From NCBI GenBank assembly GCA_902779845.1, contig CACZCZ010000020.1, positions 62,001-126,000 of the forward strand: a stretch of 64,000 nt of DNA, read 5' to 3'. The notes beneath the pieces are model-generated. The model saw nothing but the letters and a program-made list of their open reading frames with translations. It had not been told where the DNA came from and searched no databases. Source of the stretch: an uncultured Bacteroidales bacterium. GTDB taxonomy: Bacteria > Bacteroidota > Bacteroidia > Bacteroidales > Bacteroidaceae. Position numbers and translations under genes: made by a program. How positions within the stretch are numbered: the stretch's first letter is position 1; each line of letters begins with the position of its first letter. Shown here piece after piece: positions 36,155 through 46,545 of the stretch.

Positions 36155-36277
36155 TTATCTCTGAAAGAAAAATCTATAATCTAATTATTTTGAATGGAAC
36201 TACACCCGCCGTAGGCTTCCCCCTCGCCCCTTGGAGAGTGGGCTAGGGGGTGAGGTTTGGGTTGGGGGTGGGTCTTC
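36081..36277. repeat. Composite inverted-repeat unit bracketing the start of the Bat-operon membrane protein
   Basis: The left end AGACCCACCCCCCTGCCCCT with a CCCTGCGAGGG hairpin encodes LLPSLAGRGRGVG in the signal peptide. The right end is a longer variant (36214-36277) ending GGGGGTGGGTCT, two bases before the DUF58 stop at 36280. The core contains the ATG at 36154. Confidence 0.75.
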
Positions 36278-36279
36278 AT

Positions 36280-37149
36280 TTATGTTCTCTGTGCGAACAG
36301 GCTCCTCAGCGCCACGACATAGTCCTGGTCGGTGCGCACACTCACGTGATCCACGCCAGAGCGACTGAAGATGTCCGTGAGACGGTTCTGACTCTCGCGC
36401 CACCATGCCGCCTGCGCATTGCGCACACGCTTGCTGGACGTGTCAACCCACTCCAAGTGCCCTGTCTCGGCATCCTTCACGCGCATCAGGCCCACATTCG
36501 GTAACTCGGCGATACGACGGTCATAGACCTGAATCGCCACCACGTCATGCTTGCGGTTGGCAATGGTGAGGGACTGACGGAAGTCACGCTCGTCAATGAA
36601 ATCGCTGAGCAGGAAGCACGTGCAACGACGCTTGATGACCTGCGTCAGATACTCCACAGCCTGCTGGATATCAGTGCGCTGGCTGTCGGGATGGAAGTCC
36701 AGCAGCTCGCGGATGATATACAGGATGTGCTTGCGACCTTTCTTAGGCGGGATGAACTTCTCAATGCGGTCGGAGAAGAAGATGACGCCTATCTTGTCGT
36801 TGTTCTGGATAGCACTGAAGGCCAGCGTGGCAGCTATCTCGGTCTGCATCTCGCGCTTCGTCTGCACAGAAGTGCCGAAGTCAAGACTGCCGCTGACGTC
36901 CACCAAGAGCATCACCGTGAGCTCGCGCTCCTCCTCGAAGACCTTGATATAAGGCTTGTTGAAGCGCGCGGTCACATTCCACTCGATATCGCGGATATCG
37001 TCGCCATACTGGTACTCGCGAACCTCACTGAACGCCATACCACGCCCCTTGAAGGCAGAGTGGTACTCGCCGGCGAAGATGTTGTTCGAGAGCCCGCGCG
37101 TCTTGATCTCTATCTGACGGACACGCTTTAATATCTCAGAAGTTTCCAA
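36280..37149 (-). CDS. DUF58 protein of the Bat operon
   Basis: 289 residues. It starts at a TTG (37149), giving METSEILKRVRQIEIKTRGL, the usual family N-terminus; the family normally has ATG here. The DUF58 core is GEYHSAFKGRGMAFSEVREY followed by YGDDIRDIEWNVTARF (near 28-63). A degenerate VWA-like domain has LLVDVSGSLDFG (near 83). Partner of MoxR ATPases; the cytosolic protein may be inserted or remodelled by the adjacent MoxR. An AT-rich repeat ending in CAAATTGTCAATTG lies directly against the start codon and supplies the TTG. Confidence 0.92.
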   Translation of the reverse strand: METSEILKRVRQIEIKTRGLSNNIFAGEYHSAFKGRGMAFSEVREYQYGDDIRDIEWNVTARFNKPYIKVFEEERELTVMLLVDVSGSLDFGTSVQTKREMQTEIAATLAFSAIQNNDKIGVIFFSDRIEKFIPPKKGRKHILYIIRELLDFHPDSQRTDIQQAVEYLTQVIKRRCTCFLLSDFIDERDFRQSLTIANRKHDVVAIQVYDRRIAELPNVGLMRVKDAETGHLEWVDTSSKRVRNAQAAWWRESQNRLTDIFSRSGVDHVSVRTDQDYVVALRSLFAQRT

Positions 37150-37186
37150 TTGTCAAATTGTTAAATCGTCAAATTGTCCAATTAAG
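37146..37186. repeat. AT-rich TTGTCAAATTGTTAAATCG repeat at the DUF58 start
   Basis: Units of AAATTGTCAATTG and AAATCGTCAAATTG fill the gap between the moxR stop and the DUF58 start. They include the TTG start codon itself. Confidence 0.55.
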
Positions 37187-38177
37187 GAACTTCGACCTTG
37201 TTGAGAATCTTGCTGATGATTTCCTCGGCTGTGACATTGTTGGCCTCTGCCTCATACGTCAGACCGATGCGATGGCGCAGCACATCGTGGGCCACGGCGC
37301 GCACATCCTCGGGGATGACATAGCCGCGACGCTTGATGAAGGCATACGCACGGGCTGCCAAGGCGAGATTGATGCTGGCACGGGGCGAGCCGCCGAACTC
37401 AATGTAATCCTTGATTTCCTTGAGGTTATACTTCTCCGGATAGCGCGTAGCAAAGACAATGTCCGTGATATACTGCTCTATCTTCTCATCGAGATACACC
37501 TGACGCACAACGTCGCGCGCATCAATGATATCCTTAGTAGTGAGAATCGCTTTGACAGCCTGACGCTCGCCACCGATGTTCTGGCGGATAATCTTCTTCT
37601 CCTCGTCGAGCTTCGGATAGTCAATGACCACCTTCAGCATGAAACGGTCCACCTGTGCCTCGGGCAGCGGATAGGTGCCTTCCTGCTCGATGGGGTTCTG
37701 CGTGGCCAGCACCAGGAAGGGCGAAGGCAGCTGGAAGGTCTGCTTGCCGATGGTCACCTCGCGCTCCTGCATGGCTTCGAGCAAGGCACTCTGTACCTTG
37801 GCCGGCGCACGGTTGATCTCGTCGGCAAGGACGAAGTTTGCAAACACAGGGCCCTGCTCCACCATGAACTTCTCGTCCTTCTGGGAGTAGATCATCGTGC
37901 CTGTCACATCGGCGGGCAACAGGTCGGGGGTAAACTGAATGCGGCTGAACTTGGCATCGATGAGCTGTGCCAAGGTCTTGATGGCAAGGGTCTTAGCAAG
38001 ACCGGGGACGCCTTCGAGAAGGACGTGGCCATCAGAGAGCAAGCCGATGAGAAGAGATTCTACAAGATGACGCTGACCGACAATCGTCTGGTCCATTCCC
38101 GTCATCAGATTGGTGACGAAAGCGCTCTGGCGCTCAATGAGCTCATTCAAAGCGCGAATGTCAATTGATTCTGCCAT
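37182..38177 (-). CDS. MoxR-family AAA+ ATPase
   Basis: 331 residues. Walker A GVPGLAKTLA (near 57) and Walker B FVLADEINRAPAKVQSALLE (near 118) with the MoxR-typical arginine are present. The sensor-1 region LATQNPIEQEGTYPLPEAQ and the C-terminal lid (GGSPRASINLALAARAYAF, GYVIPEDVRAVAHDVLRHRI) follow. MoxR ATPases act as chaperones that activate VWA proteins through inserted metal or folding. The gene is first of the Bat operon, 33 bases before DUF58. Confidence 0.95.
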   Translation of the reverse strand: MAESIDIRALNELIERQSAFVTNLMTGMDQTIVGQRHLVESLLIGLLSDGHVLLEGVPGLAKTLAIKTLAQLIDAKFSRIQFTPDLLPADVTGTMIYSQKDEKFMVEQGPVFANFVLADEINRAPAKVQSALLEAMQEREVTIGKQTFQLPSPFLVLATQNPIEQEGTYPLPEAQVDRFMLKVVIDYPKLDEEKKIIRQNIGGERQAVKAILTTKDIIDARDVVRQVYLDEKIEQYITDIVFATRYPEKYNLKEIKDYIEFGGSPRASINLALAARAYAFIKRRGYVIPEDVRAVAHDVLRHRIGLTYEAEANNVTAEEIISKILNKVEVP

Positions 38178-38230
38178 AATCTGTTTTAATATTTCTAATA
38201 TCTTGGAAACAAATTTATTATAAAGGATTA

Positions 38231-39847
<1,617 letters not shown>

Positions 39848-39855
<8 letters not shown>

Positions 39856-41230
39856 GTGAGATATATGTAATTGAATCAATATATTCTGCATAGAGGTCAA
39901 AGTCATCAGAAGACGTGATGCGAACATCATAGAAAGCGCCGATTTCCAAGGACTTATCATTCACAGGAATGAGTACCTCAGGATCTACTTCCGGCGAATC
40001 AAACTGTGTGCGGCCGACATAATAGTCGCCTTCGATGCGGTCGATGATGACACGCTGCACAGTGCCCACCTTCGCCTCCTGAATCTCGCCGGAGATGCGC
40101 TGCTGCAGGCGCATGAGCTTGGAGAGGCGCGCCTGCTTGACATCCTCAGGAATATCGTCAGCGTAGTGCTCTGCGCTATAGGTCCCTTCTTCCTCGCTGT
40201 AGGCAAAGGCGCCCATACGCTCGAAGCGAGCCCAGCGCACAAACTCCAACAGCTCATCGAAAGCTGCATCTGTTTCACCGGGATGGCCCACCATCAAGGT
40301 CGTACGCAGATGAATACCAGGCACTTCGCGACGAATACGTTCCACAAAGGAATAGGTCTCCTCCTTGGTGATATGGCGACGCATGGCCTCGAGCACGGGC
40401 GTGCTGATGTGCTGCAGCGCAATGTCTAAGTAGCGACAGATATTGGTATGACGATTGATGACAGGCAGCAGCTCCCAAGGGAAATCCGTAGGATAGGCGT
40501 AGTGCAGACGAATCCACTCAACGCCCTCAATATCAGCCATCTGGTCAATAAGTTCCGCGATGGCACGACGGTGATAGAGGTCGAGGCCGTAGAACGTCAG
40601 TTCTTGGGCGATGACATTGAACTCCTTCACGCCCAGTGCCACCAGCTGCCGCACTTCCTCCAGAATCTCTTCCATCGGACGGCTGACATGGGCGCCCGTG
40701 ATAATCGGGATGGCACAGTATGAGCAATGGCGGTTGCAACCCTCAGAAATCTTGATGTAGGCATAATGTGAAGGGGTGGTAATGATGCGGCTGGGCTTCA
40801 AGTTCTCGTCCCAAGCCTTACCCAGATCGGTCAGCAGCTGGGGCCAGTCGAACTTTCCATACCAGCCATCCACCTCGGGAATCTCCGTCTGGAGTTCCGC
40901 AAGATAGCGCTGCGAGAGACAACCCATCACAAAGAGCTTTTTCAGTGTGCCTTCAGCCTTGCGCTGTCCCTGTTCCAGAATGACATTGATGCTCTCCTCC
41001 TTGGCATCACCGATGAAGCCACAGGTGTTGACAACACAGATGTCGCCCTTAGCCACCTCGGGATCATGCTGCACAGCGAAGCCCGCCTGACGCAACTGTG
41101 CCAACAGGCGCTCACTGTCCACCAGATTCTTGGAGCAACCCAGGGAGATGATGTCTATAGACCCACCCCCCTGCCCCTCCCTTGTAAGGAGGGGAGTAGA
41201 ATGTTTTGCTATAGAAGAGCTAATCGCCAT
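39848..41230 (-). CDS. rimO: Ribosomal protein S12 methylthiotransferase
   Basis: 460-residue radical-SAM enzyme that methylthiolates the conserved aspartate of S12. The N-terminal UPF0004 domain has IISLGCSKNLVDSERL, with iron-sulfur cysteines here and in CVVNTCGFIGDAKEES. The radical SAM motif CNRHCSYCAIP lies near 165. IRLHYAYPTDFP and TTLMVGHPGETDAAFDELLE lie in the barrel, with a C-terminal TRAM domain (VIIDRIEGDYYVGRTQFDSP). The normal start would be just before IDIISLG. Here a 23-residue extension MAISSSIAKHS-TPLLTREGQGGGS is present, its second half encoded by a palindromic repeat. Confidence 0.95.
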
Positions 41231-41304
41231 TATATAATCTTATAGAATCTCAAATCTTGAAGGTGACCACTCCCTCCCTACAAGGGAGGGTGAGGGGTGG
41301 GTCT
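41159..41304. repeat. Composite inverted-repeat unit bracketing the rimO start
   Basis: The left end AGACCCACCCCCCTGCCCCT with CCCTCCCTTGTAAGGAGGGG encodes TPLLTREGQGGGS in RimO. The right end (41265-41304) CTCCCTCCCTACAAGGGAGG ends GGGTGGGTCT one to two bases before the ftsY stop at 41306. The rimO ATG at 41230 is in the core. Confidence 0.8.
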
Positions 41305-41305
41305 G

Positions 41306-42268
41306 TTATTCTCCAAACAGGCTATCTACAAACTCTTTTCTGTTGAATGGCTGCAGGTCTTCCATACCCTCGCCGAGACCGATATAGCGGACGGGAATCT
41401 TGAACTGGTCGGAGATACCGAGCACCACCCCACCCTTGGCTGTACCGTCGAGCTTGGTAATAGCCATCGAGGTGACATCGGTGGCAGCGGTGAACTGCTT
41501 GGCCTGCTCGAAGGCATTCTGACCTGTGGAACCGTCGAGAACGAGCATCACATCGTGCGGCGCATCGGGCACTACCTTCTGCATCACACGCTTGATCTTC
41601 GAGAGCTCGTCCATCAAACCTTTCTTGTTATGCAAACGACCTGCGGTGTCTATCAGCACGACATCGATATCATTGGCAACTGCGCTTGAGAGCGTGTCGA
41701 AGGCTACGCTGGCAGGGTCGCTGCCCATCTGCTGCTTCACTACAGGAACGCCTACGCGCTTGCCCCAGATGGCTATCTGCTCCACGGCAGCAGCGCGGAA
41801 CGTGTCGGCAGCGCCCAACATCACCTTCAGGCCTGCCTGCTTAAACTGCCAGGCGAGCTTGCCGATGGTCGTAGTCTTGCCAACGCCATTCACGCCGACA
41901 ACCATGACCACATAGGGCTTCTTGCCCTCGGGTATCTGGTAGCCTTCGGTGTCGGTGGTGTTGTTTTCTGTCAGCAGAGCAGCAATCTCATCGCGAAGGA
42001 TGCCATTGAGCTCGCTGGTGCTGACATACTTGTCGCGTGCCACACGCTCTTCAATGCGTTTGATGATGTTCAGCGTTGTATCGACGCCCACATCAGAGGT
42101 CACAAGGACTTCCTCAAGGTCGTCGAGCACATCATCATCCACCTTGCTTTTGCCGGCCACGGCACGCGTCAGTTTGCCGAAGAAACTCTCCTTGGTCTTC
42201 TCAAGACCCTTGTCGAGCGTCTCCTTCTGCTGTTCCTTATTCTTGGAGAAAAAATTGAAGAATCCCAT
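41306..42268 (-). CDS. ftsY: Signal recognition particle receptor FtsY
   Basis: 320 residues, the GTPase receptor that docks SRP-ribosome complexes at the membrane. It has a short acidic/basic N-terminal helix (FNFFSKNKEQQKETLDKGLE) instead of a long A domain. The N domain is about 30-90. The G domain has the P-loop VVGVNGVGKTTTIGKLA (near 125), DTFRAAAVEQ, DTAGRLHNKK, TKLDGTAKGG and the closing GLGEGMEDLQPFN. Its promoter is at 42291. The downstream gene is rimO, separated by the repeat unit. Confidence 0.96.
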   Translation of the reverse strand: MGFFNFFSKNKEQQKETLDKGLEKTKESFFGKLTRAVAGKSKVDDDVLDDLEEVLVTSDVGVDTTLNIIKRIEERVARDKYVSTSELNGILRDEIAALLTENNTTDTEGYQIPEGKKPYVVMVVGVNGVGKTTTIGKLAWQFKQAGLKVMLGAADTFRAAAVEQIAIWGKRVGVPVVKQQMGSDPASVAFDTLSSAVANDIDVVLIDTAGRLHNKKGLMDELSKIKRVMQKVVPDAPHDVMLVLDGSTGQNAFEQAKQFTAATDVTSMAITKLDGTAKGGVVLGISDQFKIPVRYIGLGEGMEDLQPFNRKEFVDSLFGE

Positions 42269-42290
42269 GGTGTATTGCGTTTACGGGCGC

Positions 42291-42320
42291 AAAGATACAA
42301 CTTTGTTCCTAAAGGAACAA
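42291..42320 (-). promoter_or_regulatory. ftsY promoter with an operator-like palindrome
   Basis: Minus strand TATCTTTG (42298-42291) matches the -7 box; the -33 position has CTTG at about 42321. The spacer is occupied by TTGTTCCTAAAGGAACAA (42303-42320), a 7-bp perfect inverted repeat around a 4-base loop, which could bind a regulator. Confidence 0.55.
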
Positions 42321-42403
42321 GCCTTTCAGAAAGATTAAGATTATTAATCCAGAAAGATAAAGAATCTTAAAACAGATAATGAGGGTCAAAAGCACATAAG
42401 AAA

Positions 42404-42436
42404 GGAGCTGTGTCGCTTGACACAGCCCCGTTTTTT
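42404..42436 (+). terminator. Terminator-like hairpin between rplT and ftsY
   Basis: GCTGTGTC (42407-42414) pairs with GACACAGC (42419-42426), extended by GGA/CCC, followed on the plus strand by six T. Read on the minus strand, the sense for rplT, the hairpin is followed by the weaker CCTTTCTT. It may stop transcription in both directions. Confidence 0.6.
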
Positions 42437-42466
42437 CTCAGTTTTCAAAAATGTTGAGAAACCTGT

Positions 42467-42811
42467 TTACTTCACCTTAGCAACGATGGCCTTGAAAGCC
42501 TCGAAGTGGTTCATGGCGAGGTCAGCGAGTACCTTGCGGTTGATCTCGATACCGGCCTTGTGCAGAGCGCCCATGAGCTGGCTGTAGCTCATGCCCTCCA
42601 TGCGGGCAGCAGCGTTGATACGCTGAATCCACAGAGCACGGAAGCTACGCTTCTTGTTCTTACGGTCGCGATAGGCGTAGGTCAGACCCTTCTCCCAAGT
42701 GTTCTTGGCAACGGTCCAGACATTTTTGCGGGCACCATAGTAACCGCGGGTAAGCTTCAGGATTCTCTTTCTCTTTGCACGTGAAGCGACGTGATTGACT
42801 GATCTTGGCAT
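42467..42811 (-). CDS. rplT: 50S ribosomal protein L20
   Basis: 114 residues, [20 protein letters not shown] onward, with the conserved [20 protein letters not shown] and [20 protein letters not shown]. It binds 23S rRNA early in assembly. In many bacteria it represses its own operon (infC-rpmI-rplT); no leader site was identified here. Last gene of the thrS-infC-rpmI-rplT cluster. Confidence 0.97.
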   Translation of the reverse strand: MPRSVNHVASRAKRKRILKLTRGYYGARKNVWTVAKNTWEKGLTYAYRDRKNKKRSFRALWIQRINAAARMEGMSYSQLMGALHKAGIEINRKVLADLAMNHFEAFKAIVAKVK

Positions 42812-42940
42812 AATTTTGTTTGTTTTTGAACGATGGCGAATTTAATAGTTTAAATTTCTTTTATTGCACATACGTTCGGTTAATGACTTTGGGTGATTTC
42901 CTTGCAGAAATACTTGTTAAACTCTCTATCCTGAAGTTGA

Positions 42941-43138
42941 TTAGCGGAGCAACAGGAGTTCGCGAACCTGCTTGCGGTTGGCCGTCACGACCAGGTCGCT
43001 GTGCTGCAGATTGCGCTTCTGCTTCTTGGTTTTCTTCGTCAGGATGTGGCTGTGATAAGCGTGATGACGCTTAATCTTACCCGTTCCGGTCAGCACAAAA
43101 CGCTTCTTGGCGCCGGAATTAGTCTTTACTTTTGGCAT
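42941..43138 (-). CDS. rpmI: 50S ribosomal protein L35
   Basis: 65 residues, [20 protein letters not shown] and then [20 protein letters not shown]; the standard short basic L35. It lies between infC and rplT. The 129-base gap to rplT holds no other gene. Confidence 0.97.
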   Translation of the reverse strand: MPKVKTNSGAKKRFVLTGTGKIKRHHAYHSHILTKKTKKQKRNLQHSDLVVTANRKQVRELLLLR

Positions 43139-43250
43139 TTTTTGTTTTGTTTAAATTGTTATTATTAACGGCGTGGCAACGCATATACCGGGCGCAGCGC
43201 ACTACCTTTTTCTCGTTACAGTTCCTCACGGCTCTCCGTGAGGTTTATCA

Positions 43251-43931
43251 TCAGTCATCCCAGTTCTCGCCTTCCACCTTGGGCCCCGTGTATTCCTTGG
43301 GTGCCTTCTGCTGCGGCTTCTTGCGCACGGGCTCCTCTATCGGACGTTCTTCCTCGTCCTCGAAGTCTTCATCCTCCAGCGGGCCTTCAACAGCCGGCTT
43401 CTTGGGGGTCACCTTCTTGGGGGCGATGAACATAATCATGCGCTTACCCTCCAGAACAGGCATAGACTCTACTTTTCCATACTCCTCCAAGTCTTGTGCA
43501 AAGCGGAGGAGAAGTACCTCGCCCTGCTCCTTGAACAGGATGCTGCGGCCGCGGAAGAAGACATAAGCCTTCACCTTGTCACCATCGGCGAGGAAGCCCA
43601 TAGCGTGCTTGAGCTTGAAGTTGTAGTCGTGGTCATCGGTCTGCGGTCCGAAACGAATCTCCTTCACGTCAATCTTCACCTGCTTGGCCTTCATCTCCTT
43701 CTGACGCTTCTTCTGCTGGTAGATGAATTTGGAGTAGTCGATGAGTCGGCACACAGGAGGCTCCGCGTTTGGCGAGATCTCCACGAGATCAACGCCCTTC
43801 TGTTCAGCGATGTGCAGAGCATCACGGGTACTCAGAATCTGTGATTCAATGTCATCTCCGACAATGCGAACCTCACGAGCACGAATCTGCTCGTTGACGC
43901 GATACTGGCTTTTGAGATTGTCTTTCTTCAT
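43251..43931 (-). CDS. infC: Translation initiation factor IF-3
   Basis: 226 residues. The N-domain has [17 protein letters not shown], with [20 protein letters not shown] closing it and a linker helix [14 protein letters not shown]. The C-domain has [20 protein letters not shown] and [19 protein letters not shown]. The C-terminal tail of about 50 acidic and basic residues ([20 protein letters not shown]) extends beyond typical IF-3, as in other Bacteroidota. The start here is ATG rather than AUU, so classic IF-3 autoregulation is not evident. Confidence 0.96.
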   Translation of the reverse strand: MKKDNLKSQYRVNEQIRAREVRIVGDDIESQILSTRDALHIAEQKGVDLVEISPNAEPPVCRLIDYSKFIYQQKKRQKEMKAKQVKIDVKEIRFGPQTDDHDYNFKLKHAMGFLADGDKVKAYVFFRGRSILFKEQGEVLLLRFAQDLEEYGKVESMPVLEGKRMIMFIAPKKVTPKKPAVEGPLEDEDFEDEEERPIEEPVRKKPQQKAPKEYTGPKVEGENWDD

Positions 43932-43978
43932 TCAAGTCGCCCTTCGGCGAAATATTTAAGTTGGATGATTTGCGGGCG

Positions 43979-43986
43979 CAAAATTA
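43979..43986 (-). promoter_or_regulatory. Putative -7 box of infC
   Basis: Minus strand TAATTTTG followed by CGCCCG, overlapping the thrS stop codon and about 50 bases before the infC ATG. It suggests infC-rpmI-rplT can be transcribed without thrS. Confidence 0.5.
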
Positions 43987-45927
43987 GTACTTTTCTGTCA
44001 TACTGCGCACTTCATCGTTGATTTTCTTTGCAAAATCCTCGATTTTCATGCTTCCTTGGTCACCCTGACCCTGTCTTCTTACACTCACAAGTCCATCAGC
44101 CTCTTCTTTCTCACCAACAATCAGGAGATAAGGAATGTGCTTCATCTCATTATCACGGATCTTACGACCAATCTTCTCAGCGCGGTCATCGAGGACGGTG
44201 CGGACATCATTCTGTTCCAGCACTTCCTGAACATGCTGTGCGTAGTCGTTATATTTCTCCGAGATAGGCAGGATGGCCACCTGGTCGGGCGTGAGCCACA
44301 AGGGGAAGTGGCCGGCGGTGTGCTCGATGAGCACAGCCACAAAGCGCTCCATGCTGCCGAAGGGCGCACGGTGAATCATCACCGGACGGTGCTTCAGATT
44401 GTCCTCACCCGTGTATTCCAGCTGGAAGCGTTCGGGCAGGTTGTAATCGACCTGAATAGTTCCCAGCTGCCAACGGCGGCCCAGGGCATCCTTGACCATG
44501 AAGTCGAGCTTAGGACCATAGAAAGCTGCTTCGCCGAGCTCGGTACGGGTCTTCAGGCCCTTCTCCTCGCAAGCCTCAATGATGGCTCTCTCTGCTGCTT
44601 CCCACACCTCGTCGGAACCGATGTATTTTTCCTTGTTATTAGGATCACGCAGGGAGATCTGAGCCTCGAAATTATTGAAGTCGAGAGCGCCGAAGATAAT
44701 CTGGATAATCTCCATCACGCGGATGAATTCCTCCTTCACCTGATCCGGACGGCAATAGAGGTGTGCGTCGTCTTGAGTAAAGGAACGCACGCGCGTGAGG
44801 CCGTGGAGCTCACCGCTCTGCTCATAGCGATAGACAGTGCCGAACTCAGCCAGGCGCAGCGGCAGGTCCTTATAGCTGCGGGGCTTCGAAGCGAAGATCT
44901 CGCAGTGGTGAGGGCAGTTCATGGGCTTCAGCAAGTATTCCTCGCCCTCTTCGGGAGTGTGGATGGGCTGGAAGCTGTCTTTGCCGTAGTGATCCCAGTG
45001 TCCGCTGGTGACATAGAGGTTCTTACCGCCGATGTGCGGGGTGATGACCTGCTGGTAGCCGTAGCGCTTCTGAATCTTCTTCAGCATATCCTCCAGGCGC
45101 AGGCGCAGTGCCGTGCCCTTCGGGAGCCAGATGGGAAGACCCTTACCCACACGGTCGGAGAACATGAACAGCTCCATCTCCTTGCCGATCTTGCGGTGGT
45201 CGCGCTTTTTGGCTTCCTCCATGAGGGTGACATACTCGTCGAGCAGCTTCTTCTTGGGGAAGGTGATGCCGTAGATTCGAGTCATCTGCGGACGTTTCTC
45301 GTCGCCGCGCCAGTAGGCGGAACTCACAGCCGTAATCTTCACAGCCTTGATAGGTGCTGTATTCACGAGGTGCGGACCACGACAGAGGTCTGTGAAGGCG
45401 CCCTGCGTGTAAGTGGTGATGTGACCATCCTCGAGGTCAGCGATGAGTTCGTTCTTGTATGTCTGTCCTTTGTCGCCGAAGAACTTCAGCGCATCGGCCT
45501 TGGCAATATCCTTACGCACCAGCGCTTCCTTGCGCTGCACGAGTTCCATCATCTTCTTCTCGATAGCCTCGAAGTCAGCTTCGCGGATGACAGTGCCCTC
45601 GGGCGGCATCACATCGTAGTAGAAGCCCCGCTCGATAGCAGGGCCGATACCAAACTGAGTGCCGGGATACAACTCCTGCAGGGCCTCAGCCATCAAGTGA
45701 GCACTGGTATGCCAGAAGGCGTGCTTGCCCTGTTCGTCATCCCATTTGTACAAAACCAAATCAGCGTCCGTGGTGATTGGGCGGTTCAATTCCACCGTCT
45801 CACCATTGACGCCGCATGCTAACACATCGGCAGCCAAACGGGGTGAAATACTCTCTGCTATCTCATAACCCGTCACACCTGCCTCACGCTGGAGGACAGA
45901 GCCATCGGGAAGTGTGATTTTAATCAT
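43984..45927 (-). CDS. thrS: Threonyl-tRNA synthetase
   Basis: 647-residue class II synthetase. The TGS domain (1-62: [17 protein letters not shown]) and editing domain follow, the latter with [16 protein letters not shown] and YYDVMPPEG and its zinc-like histidines. Motif 1 is near 270. The catalytic zinc and motif 2 region is [10 protein letters not shown] with [20 protein letters not shown] and [14 protein letters not shown]. Motif 3 is in [18 protein letters not shown], and the anticodon-binding domain is at about 545-640. Full length with no insertion. Confidence 0.97.
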   Translation of the reverse strand: MIKITLPDGSVLQREAGVTGYEIAESISPRLAADVLACGVNGETVELNRPITTDADLVLYKWDDEQGKHAFWHTSAHLMAEALQELYPGTQFGIGPAIERGFYYDVMPPEGTVIREADFEAIEKKMMELVQRKEALVRKDIAKADALKFFGDKGQTYKNELIADLEDGHITTYTQGAFTDLCRGPHLVNTAPIKAVKITAVSSAYWRGDEKRPQMTRIYGITFPKKKLLDEYVTLMEEAKKRDHRKIGKEMELFMFSDRVGKGLPIWLPKGTALRLRLEDMLKKIQKRYGYQQVITPHIGGKNLYVTSGHWDHYGKDSFQPIHTPEEGEEYLLKPMNCPHHCEIFASKPRSYKDLPLRLAEFGTVYRYEQSGELHGLTRVRSFTQDDAHLYCRPDQVKEEFIRVMEIIQIIFGALDFNNFEAQISLRDPNNKEKYIGSDEVWEAAERAIIEACEEKGLKTRTELGEAAFYGPKLDFMVKDALGRRWQLGTIQVDYNLPERFQLEYTGEDNLKHRPVMIHRAPFGSMERFVAVLIEHTAGHFPLWLTPDQVAILPISEKYNDYAQHVQEVLEQNDVRTVLDDRAEKIGRKIRDNEMKHIPYLLIVGEKEEADGLVSVRRQGQGDQGSMKIEDFAKKINDEVRSMTEKY

Positions 45928-45991
45928 AGGTAGTATGTTTCTTTTTGATATAATCTCGTAACACGTGAGTCTTTATTCACAAAGACGGGCG

Positions 45992-45999
45992 CAAAATTA
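45992..45999 (-). promoter_or_regulatory. Putative -7 box of thrS
   Basis: Minus strand TAATTTTG followed by CGCCCG, about 70 bases before the thrS ATG. A -33 box at the usual spacing is not seen. Confidence 0.45.
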
Positions 46000-46082
46000 C
46001 AGTTTTTTTTTCATACCACCGCACAAAATCCTTAAAAATCTGTCCTACAGAGCCATTTTTCACTAAAATGTAGAAACGAGAC

Positions 46083-46511
46083 CTATACCAAGGAGGTAAG
46101 AGCGCTCTCATCAATGCTCTTAAGGCCATTCGCCACGATGACAGAGGCAGCCTTCTCGTTGTTGTCAGTCCGGAAGATAAGAATGCCCTTGCCATGCAAG
46201 AGGAAAGAATACATATAGGCAATACTAATTCCTGCCTCGCTGAAGATTTTCACGGCATCGGCAGCACGACCAGGCTGATCGTCAATCTCCACCGCAAAGA
46301 CATCACTCAGAGCCACCGCGATGTTTGCATTCTTCAGTTCCTCGCATGCACGCATGGGTTCGCTGCAGATAAGACGGTATATGCCATACTCAGCAGTATC
46401 TGCGATGGTTGATGCAATAATCTGAATTTTAGCCTCCTTCAGGGCATTAAGAACCTTGATGAGTGTACCAGAACGGTTCTCTATAAAAATGGATAGCTGA
46501 TGAATTGTCAT
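46083..46511 (-). CDS. Tandem ACT-domain protein
   Basis: 142 residues from MTIHQLSIFIENRSGTLIKV; an upstream in-frame extension lies within the paaK gene end and is unlikely. Two ACT domains are visible (about 1-70 and 72-142): LSIFIENRSGTLIKVLNALK and VFAVEIDDQPGRAADAVKIF. ACT domains sense amino acids or related metabolites. Such genes regularly follow paaK in anaerobic Bacteroidales, alongside indolepyruvate or arylacetate metabolism, so it may regulate or assist the ligase. Confidence 0.9.
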   Translation of the reverse strand: MTIHQLSIFIENRSGTLIKVLNALKEAKIQIIASTIADTAEYGIYRLICSEPMRACEELKNANIAVALSDVFAVEIDDQPGRAADAVKIFSEAGISIAYMYSFLLHGKGILIFRTDNNEKAASVIVANGLKSIDESALTSLV

Positions 46512-46545
46512 GACTACGACTTGTTTAATGTTTATAATTTTACAT

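Noticed and set aside
44056-45822. 588-codon plus-strand ORF
   Set aside because: Antisense to thrS, which has every expected motif.
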